64,000 nt of DNA from positions 558,001 through 622,000 of the forward strand of contig NZ_SPSB01000003.1 in NCBI RefSeq assembly GCF_004571135.1, in the 5' to 3' direction. A program made the translations under genes and the position numbers. Positions 59,048 through 64,000 of this stretch are shown one piece after another. Each line of letters starts with the position of its first letter. The stretch's first letter is position 1. Source of the DNA: Algoriphagus kandeliae (GTDB taxonomy: Bacteria > Bacteroidota > Bacteroidia > Cytophagales > Cyclobacteriaceae). The notes under the pieces are model-generated. The model saw nothing but the letters and a program-made list of their open reading frames with translations. It did no database searches and was not told where the DNA came from.

Positions 59048-59875
59048 TTAGTTTTTCACCAAGGTGGTAGTACCATTGATCCCATTATTTGGATCACTCC
59101 AGTACAATACCAAGGTATTAGTAGCTGGATCAAAAGATCCTTCAAAAGGTTCAACGGAAGGTGCAGAGATATTGAATTGTCTTTGACCACCTCTCAAGAA
59201 AGTCAATACATTACAATTATCTCCATAGATTGCTTCTTGCGTAGTACTGAATCCAAAGGCAGCATACAATCCTGCAGAAATATCAGATACCACATATTCA
59301 CCTACAGCACCGTCTACTGGAGTAACAGATACTTCAGCTGTAAAGGTACCGAAACGAGACTGGCTGGTAGCAGTCCAAGTGTCAGAGGCAGTAGAGATAT
59401 TGGATTCACAAATCACATTGATATTGATATCCAAATCTCCGTAATTATCTGAAACTTCAGCACCAGTAGCAGCTTCCATCACCAATTTCAAAACTGGAGA
59501 CTCAGAAGGGTCAATATTTCCAGTAAGTACATTAACGGGGAAAGTTGCTACAAACTGACCAGCAGGGATTGTTACAGAAGCACCAGTAAAGTCTACGTGT
59601 ACTCCTTGAACTGCAGTTGAAGCAGGGTCTACACCAATAGATACAGTAATTTCTCTAGAAGCATCAGTAGATACTCGGTTTACCTGAATATCAACAACAT
59701 CAACTTGGTCAGCCGTTCTTCTAACTTGAGTAACCGAGAATCCATTTGGCAGGTTACCATCTTGAAATTCAACCTCATTTCCTTCAAAGAAGACATCTCT
59801 CCCTGGATCATCGAAGCAGGAAGTTATTGCCATCATGGCAAATACAACTGCTAAATAGCTATATATCTTTTTCAT
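59048..59875 (-). CDS. SusC/D-operon surface lipoprotein
   Basis: A 275-residue lipoprotein (C20 in ITSC). The N-terminal half has Calx-beta/BNR-like strands (VDIQVNRVSTDASREITVSIGVDP), with the GVHVDFTGASVTIPAGQFVATFPV segment typical of DUF4843/DUF1735-like Bacteroidota lipoproteins; the C-terminus is a separate beta domain ending GINGTTTLVKN. Third gene of susC-susD order, so probably an accessory substrate-binding or assembly protein. Ligand unknown. Confidence 0.72.
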   Translation of the reverse strand: MKKIYSYLAVVFAMMAITSCFDDPGRDVFFEGNEVEFQDGNLPNGFSVTQVRRTADQVDVVDIQVNRVSTDASREITVSIGVDPASTAVQGVHVDFTGASVTIPAGQFVATFPVNVLTGNIDPSESPVLKLVMEAATGAEVSDNYGDLDININVICESNISTASDTWTATSQSRFGTFTAEVSVTPVDGAVGEYVVSDISAGLYAAFGFSTTQEAIYGDNCNVLTFLRGGQRQFNISAPSVEPFEGSFDPATNTLVLYWSDPNNGINGTTTLVKN

Positions 59876-59890
59876 GATTTGTTCTATTTA

Positions 59891-61333
59891 TTAATTATAA
59901 CCAGGGTTTTGCTCCAACTGATCGTTCAACAACAATTGGTCAGTAGGAAGCGGAGGTAGGATACGATAATCAGTATAAGGAATATCCTCAAATCGTCCAG
60001 CCTTAGGAATAGCCATTCCATTTCGCTTCAAGTCAAACCATCTGTGACCTTCCAAAGCAAACTCCAATCTACGCTCTAGCATGATTGCATCGAAAAGTGC
60101 AGTTCCAGAAGCAGAAATAGGGAATTCCTCAAGACCACGGTTAGCACGTAAAGCATTCACGTCAGCTCTTGCACCTGCTTCATCACCTGTTCTATAACGA
60201 GCCTCAGCTCTGATTAAATACAATTCAGCAGCACGGATGATAGGAAGATTTTCCAAGAAGTCACCTTTATGGCCCAACCACTTAGCAGAACGGTAAACAG
60301 TTCCATCTGCTCCAGAACGAGTAGTTTCAACCCAAGCATCTCTTCTTACATCATTTTCATCATAAGAATCAATCAAATCATCTGTAGCAGTTGCGATAAA
60401 CTGAGCACTCGCAAATACGTTAGCAGTCAAAGAGCAAACAGAGTTGTTTACACCGTCTACAGTAGACCAGTCGTTAGAACGGATCTCAATCTCAAATAGA
60501 GATTCTGGGTTTGGAGCTGTAGAGAATCCAGCAATATAATTGTCTGGAGTAGCCAAACCAGTTCCATCATCGGCAAGACCGAAAGATGCCATTGCAGCAG
60601 TTGCTGTAGCAGCAGCTTCTGCAAACTTGGAATCATAAAGATATACTCTAGCTAGTAGCGCCTGAGCAGAACCTCGGCTTGCTCTATAAACACCAGTAGT
60701 ACCCATACTTGCATTAGGCAAAAGGTTGATTGCAGCTTGCAAATCAGAGATGATTTGATCATACACCTGACGGTTAGTAGCTCTAGCACGGAAATCCGCA
60801 TCAGAGAAACCAAGTGTAGGAGTAGTTCTCAAAATCACAGCTTTATCCCAGCCGTTCACTTCTTTACCTGGCTCGTATCCGTAGATTTTAGCCATGTCGA
60901 AGTACATCATAGCTCTCAAGAACAACGCTTCACCTTTAACTCGCTGTCTTTGGGTAGCATCACCAGGAATAGCTTCTTCATCATCAATCTGAGACAAAAC
61001 GATGTTAGTCGTGTTGATTCCAGACCAGAATCCAGTATTCCAAATGCCCATGTGGGCACGGTCGGTATTCTGCTCCTGACCAATATATCGGCCGGTATTT
61101 GCAATGATTCTTAGATTATCAGCCATAATCTCTGGTGCAATAATCAATTGCTGACCATAGCGGTTGAAATCTCTAAGAGTACCATATGCGGTCAAACCAA
61201 GAGCCTCAATTCCATCAACATCTGCAAAAGCTGTTTCAGGAGTCAAACTCTGCCTTGGTTGAGTTTCCAAATCTGTACAAGATGCTGCCAAAATAGCACC
61301 ACCCAATACCAATGTTTTTACTATATGTTTCAT
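59891..61333 (-). CDS. susD: SusD/RagB-like nutrient-binding lipoprotein
   Basis: A 480-residue outer-membrane surface lipoprotein (C19 in LAASC), partner of the SusC channel at 61347 and beyond. It has the TPR-like helical SusD start (TAYGTLRDFNRYGQQL), YFDMAKIYG, LLARVYLYDSKFAEA, and the C-terminal PIIRAAELYLIRAEARYRTG with LEGHRWFDLKRNG. It caps SusC and delivers glycans, peptides or other polymers. The substrate cannot be told: the only adjacent enzyme is a protease, hinting at peptides or glycoproteins. Confidence 0.92.
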   Translation of the reverse strand: MKHIVKTLVLGGAILAASCTDLETQPRQSLTPETAFADVDGIEALGLTAYGTLRDFNRYGQQLIIAPEIMADNLRIIANTGRYIGQEQNTDRAHMGIWNTGFWSGINTTNIVLSQIDDEEAIPGDATQRQRVKGEALFLRAMMYFDMAKIYGYEPGKEVNGWDKAVILRTTPTLGFSDADFRARATNRQVYDQIISDLQAAINLLPNASMGTTGVYRASRGSAQALLARVYLYDSKFAEAAATATAAMASFGLADDGTGLATPDNYIAGFSTAPNPESLFEIEIRSNDWSTVDGVNNSVCSLTANVFASAQFIATATDDLIDSYDENDVRRDAWVETTRSGADGTVYRSAKWLGHKGDFLENLPIIRAAELYLIRAEARYRTGDEAGARADVNALRANRGLEEFPISASGTALFDAIMLERRLEFALEGHRWFDLKRNGMAIPKAGRFEDIPYTDYRILPPLPTDQLLLNDQLEQNPGYN

Positions 61334-61346
61334 TTCTATTTTCTGA

Positions 61347-64000
61347 TTAGAAGGTTAGCGTTACACCTGCAGAGATTTGTCTTCCGTTAGGGAATCGTCC
61401 GATAGAAACGTTTTCAGCAATACCAACTACTTCTGGATCTTGTCCAGTGTACTTAGTGAATGTTGCTAAGTTCATTCCCTGAACGAACGCGCTCAAACCT
61501 TGCATACCGATTTTCTGAGCTGCAGAAGATGGAAGTACATAGTTCAATGTTACCTGCTTCAAACGTACATATCCACCATCGCTCAAGAATCGAGTAGAGA
61601 AGGTATCGATATTAGAAGTACCTGGTGCTTGACCACCTTCGTAAGGACGACCTACTGTAGTGATATCTCCAGGCTGTCTCCAGTACTCCAACTGGTTAGT
61701 TCTTAGGTTACCAGTAGATGCACCCCAGTCTTCTAGGTTGAACATATCTTGGTTACCTGCTAGATTACCAAATTGACCTTGGAAGAATACTTCCAAAGAA
61801 AGAGGTCCGTAAGAGAAGGTATTAGCCAAACCACCGTAGCTTCCAGGGAAGCCGCTACCTCTGTAAGCAAGAGTAGATTCACCAACGATGTAAGTATAAC
61901 CACCATTTCCATCATCGTACATTGCACGACCATTAGCAGGGTTAACTCCCAAGTATTGATGAGTATACCAGAATGAAATTGGCTTACCTACGATTAAGGA
62001 GTTACCGATTCTATCCAAGTCATCATACAGTTCCATCAACTCATTCTCCAAGAATGTGATATTGAAAGCAGTGCTCCACTGGAATTTGCCTGCAACCACG
62101 TTAACAGTCTGCAAATCGAAGTCAATACCTTGGTTTCTTACTTTACCTGTATTTCTGGTGATAGAACCGAATCCAGAGTCAGTAGGAAGTGGCGTATTGA
62201 ACAATAGAGCTTCAGAATCTCTTCTCCAGAAGTCAACTGTACCGATGATTCGACCATTGAAGATTGTCCAGTCCAAACCAATGTTAGCAGTTACTGATTC
62301 TTCCCAAGTCAACAAGTCGTTACCCAACTGGGAAAGACCCAAAGTACCATTTCCAAGATACTGACCAGTGTTTCCAACCAATGTTCTGGAAGCAAAGTTA
62401 GCGATATTGGAGTTACCAGTAATACCGAATGAAGCTCTCAATCTCAAGTTGTCAAGCCAAGTAAGGCCTTCCATGAAGCTTTCGGAAGAAATTCTCCATC
62501 CTACAGAAGCTGCACCGAAAGTACCCCATCTGTTTTTCTCACCGAATCGAGAGTGACCATCACGACGGATTGTGAAATCCGCGGTATATCTGTCATCATA
62601 ATCATATTTTACTTGACCGAAGAAACCAGCTCTCTTAAACTCTGTGAAGAAACCACCTACTGCAAATGGAGTTGCAGCGTTTTGCAGATATCTCAAAGTT
62701 GGGTTAGCAAAACCTCGACCAGTAGCAGTAGTTTCCTCATTTTGGAAACCTTTGTATTCATAACCTACCAAACCAGAAACAGTGTGAACGTCATTGAATT
62801 TCTTGTTGAAGTTCAAGTTGTGGTTGGTGTTGAAGTTATTTCTTCTTTCGTCAGCATAGAAGGACTGACCTCCATAAGAAGAGAATACCGGAATAGTAGA
62901 AGGACGGTTGTTCTCGTCTCTGTTATCGGCGAAGTCAATACCGAAGTAAGAAGTCCAAGACAACCAAGGTGTAATTTGATAGTTCAATTGCAAGTTAGAC
63001 ACAGTCTGAACAGTAGTACCTTGTCTCAATTCTTCATAAACACCTTGAACGATGTTGTAACCGAAGTTGTGGTTAGAAGGATAATCAGCTTTGAAAGAAC
63101 CATCCTCATTATAGATCGGTACATTAGGCCTCATGGTGAAACCAGCAGAGAAAGGACCGTTTACGAAGTTACCGTTAGCGATAGTACCGAAAGTACGCTG
63201 ATACGCCAAGGAGAAGTTAGCTCCGATGGTCAATTTCTTATTTGGTCTGTGAGTTACATTCAAACGACCAGTAGCTCTTTCATATTTAGACTGAATAATT
63301 TGACCTTCTTGAGCTGTGTAAGAACCAGATAGATAGAAGTTAGTCTTATCATCACCTCCAGAAACAGACAAATCATAAATAGACAAACGTCCATTTCTAT
63401 ACAATTCATCTACCCAGTCGTAAGACTGCAAGTTTGGATCTTCAGGATCGCCATAAGTACTTGCTGCGTTAGCAGGATTCAAGCCAGCATTAAGGTATGC
63501 CTGTCTCTTGATACCAGCTAGTTGGCTAGCATTCATTACTTCGTACAAGTTCAATGGCTGAACGATACCTTCCTGAACGGAAACCTTTGTTTTGGTAGTT
63601 CCTTTGCTACCTTTCTTAGTCGTAATCAAAACTACACCGTTTGCAGCCTGAGCACCATAAATGGAAGCAGCTGCAGCATCTTTCAATACCTCGATAGACT
63701 CAATGTCATTAGGGTTGATAGATGCCAATGCGTTTTGAGGACCTTGACCAGAAAGAGAACCAGTACCGATCTGCACACCGTCAACGATGTAAAGAGGCTC
63801 GTTTCCAGCGTTGATCGAACCGACACCTCGGATTCGCACGTTCAAGGTACCACCTGGAGCACCAGTAGTAGAAGTTACTTGCACACCAGCAATTCGACCT
63901 TGCATCGCACGGTCAAATGACTGAACAGGTAGGTTTTCGAAAACCTCACCTTTTACGGATGCAATTGCACCAGTAATTTCTCTTTTTGACTGATCACCGT
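61347..64000 (-). CDS. susC: SusC/RagA-type TonB-linked outer membrane channel, partial
   Basis: The C-terminal part of a TonB-dependent SusC channel; the 5' end lies beyond base 64000. The visible plug contains EITGAIASVKGE, DRAMQGRIAGVQVTSTTGAPGG, RIRGVGSINAGNEPLYIVDGV, SIEVLKDAAAASIYGAQAANGVVLI, then the 22-strand barrel ending ISAGVTLTF with terminal Phe. The AQAANG in place of the common SRAANG is a minor variant. With susD and the lipoprotein downstream it forms a polymer uptake operon. Annotated coordinates cover only what is in the window. Confidence 0.93.
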   Translation of the reverse strand, partial: GDQSKREITGAIASVKGEVFENLPVQSFDRAMQGRIAGVQVTSTTGAPGGTLNVRIRGVGSINAGNEPLYIVDGVQIGTGSLSGQGPQNALASINPNDIESIEVLKDAAAASIYGAQAANGVVLITTKKGSKGTTKTKVSVQEGIVQPLNLYEVMNASQLAGIKRQAYLNAGLNPANAASTYGDPEDPNLQSYDWVDELYRNGRLSIYDLSVSGGDDKTNFYLSGSYTAQEGQIIQSKYERATGRLNVTHRPNKKLTIGANFSLAYQRTFGTIANGNFVNGPFSAGFTMRPNVPIYNEDGSFKADYPSNHNFGYNIVQGVYEELRQGTTVQTVSNLQLNYQITPWLSWTSYFGIDFADNRDENNRPSTIPVFSSYGGQSFYADERRNNFNTNHNLNFNKKFNDVHTVSGLVGYEYKGFQNEETTATGRGFANPTLRYLQNAATPFAVGGFFTEFKRAGFFGQVKYDYDDRYTADFTIRRDGHSRFGEKNRWGTFGAASVGWRISSESFMEGLTWLDNLRLRASFGITGNSNIANFASRTLVGNTGQYLGNGTLGLSQLGNDLLTWEESVTANIGLDWTIFNGRIIGTVDFWRRDSEALLFNTPLPTDSGFGSITRNTGKVRNQGIDFDLQTVNVVAGKFQWSTAFNITFLENELMELYDDLDRIGNSLIVGKPISFWYTHQYLGVNPANGRAMYDDGNGGYTYIVGESTLAYRGSGFPGSYGGLANTFSYGPLSLEVFFQGQFGNLAGNQDMFNLEDWGASTGNLRTNQLEYWRQPGDITTVGRPYEGGQAPGTSNIDTFSTRFLSDGGYVRLKQVTLNYVLPSSAAQKIGMQGLSAFVQGMNLATFTKYTGQDPEVVGIAENVSIGRFPNGRQISAGVTLTF

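Noticed and set aside
62553-63332. Open frame of 259 codons opposite susC
   Set aside because: Antisense shadow of a clear SusC gene; composition (Ser, Val, Thr and Ile-rich) is not that of a real protein.

Overview
This window comes from a Bacteroidota chromosome, most likely Cytophagales of the Algoriphagus/Cyclobacteriaceae type. The evidence is SusC/SusD proteins, carboxypeptidase-regulatory-like TonB receptors, a type IX secretion C-terminal tail, many short lipoprotein signals, almost no Shine-Dalgarno sequences, and moderate-to-low GC. The genus is an inference; no rRNA or tRNA gene is present.

Layout. 1-6.6 kb: tail of an XRE-type regulator, a short M1 aminopeptidase and a DPP-IV peptidase (minus strand, separated by eight perfect copies of a 7-bp repeat), then a PLP aminotransferase coupled to a serine beta-lactamase-like hydrolase. 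6.7-17.3 kb: a glycan desulfation/desialylation locus. A FecA-like TonB receptor and two tandem duplicate GlcNAc-6-sulfatase-like enzymes lie on the minus strand; two further sulfatases and a GH33 sialidase run divergently. 17.4-21 kb: alpha/beta hydrolase, phosphoribosyltransferase and a possible eRF1-like protein, facing a B12-dependent ribonucleotide reductase. 21-30.8 kb: an inverting GH97 alpha-glucosidase divergent from a PhoPQ-related esterase, a CE15-like esterase, a Tat-exported Gfo/Idh/MocA protein, a zinc dehydrogenase, a haem-binding protein and a second Gfo/Idh/MocA enzyme.

31-43.8 kb: a DUF6600 protein with a Ser/Arg-rich tail, a large sortilin/BNR-repeat protein, then an AT-rich sugar cluster (GT61-like transferase, NDP-hexose 2,3-dehydratase, UDP-galactopyranose mutase, second glycosyltransferase), a 230-bp chain of hairpins, a TetR regulator and a large arylsulfatase. 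44.3-51.3 kb: a tightly coupled sugar-acid type operon (TIM-barrel isomerase, enolase-superfamily dehydratase, VOC protein, D-2-hydroxyacid dehydrogenase), followed by a TPR lipoprotein coupled to a DAAO-type oxidase and a DHA2 exporter. 51.3-64 kb (minus): serine hydrolase, lpxB, a GxxExxY gene flanked by inverted repeats, QueD-like protein, a subtilisin-like T9SS protease with a small secreted partner, and a SusC-SusD-lipoprotein uptake system that runs off the end.

The dominant theme is uptake and stripping of decorated glycans: five sulfatases, sialidase, GH97, two esterases and two TonB-type receptors. The most interesting non-routine items are the inverted-repeat GxxExxY cassette whose repeat supplies the start of lpxB, the multi-hairpin element at 40.44-40.66 kb, the 7-bp repeat before the aminopeptidase, and the isolated deoxy-sugar dehydratase cluster.
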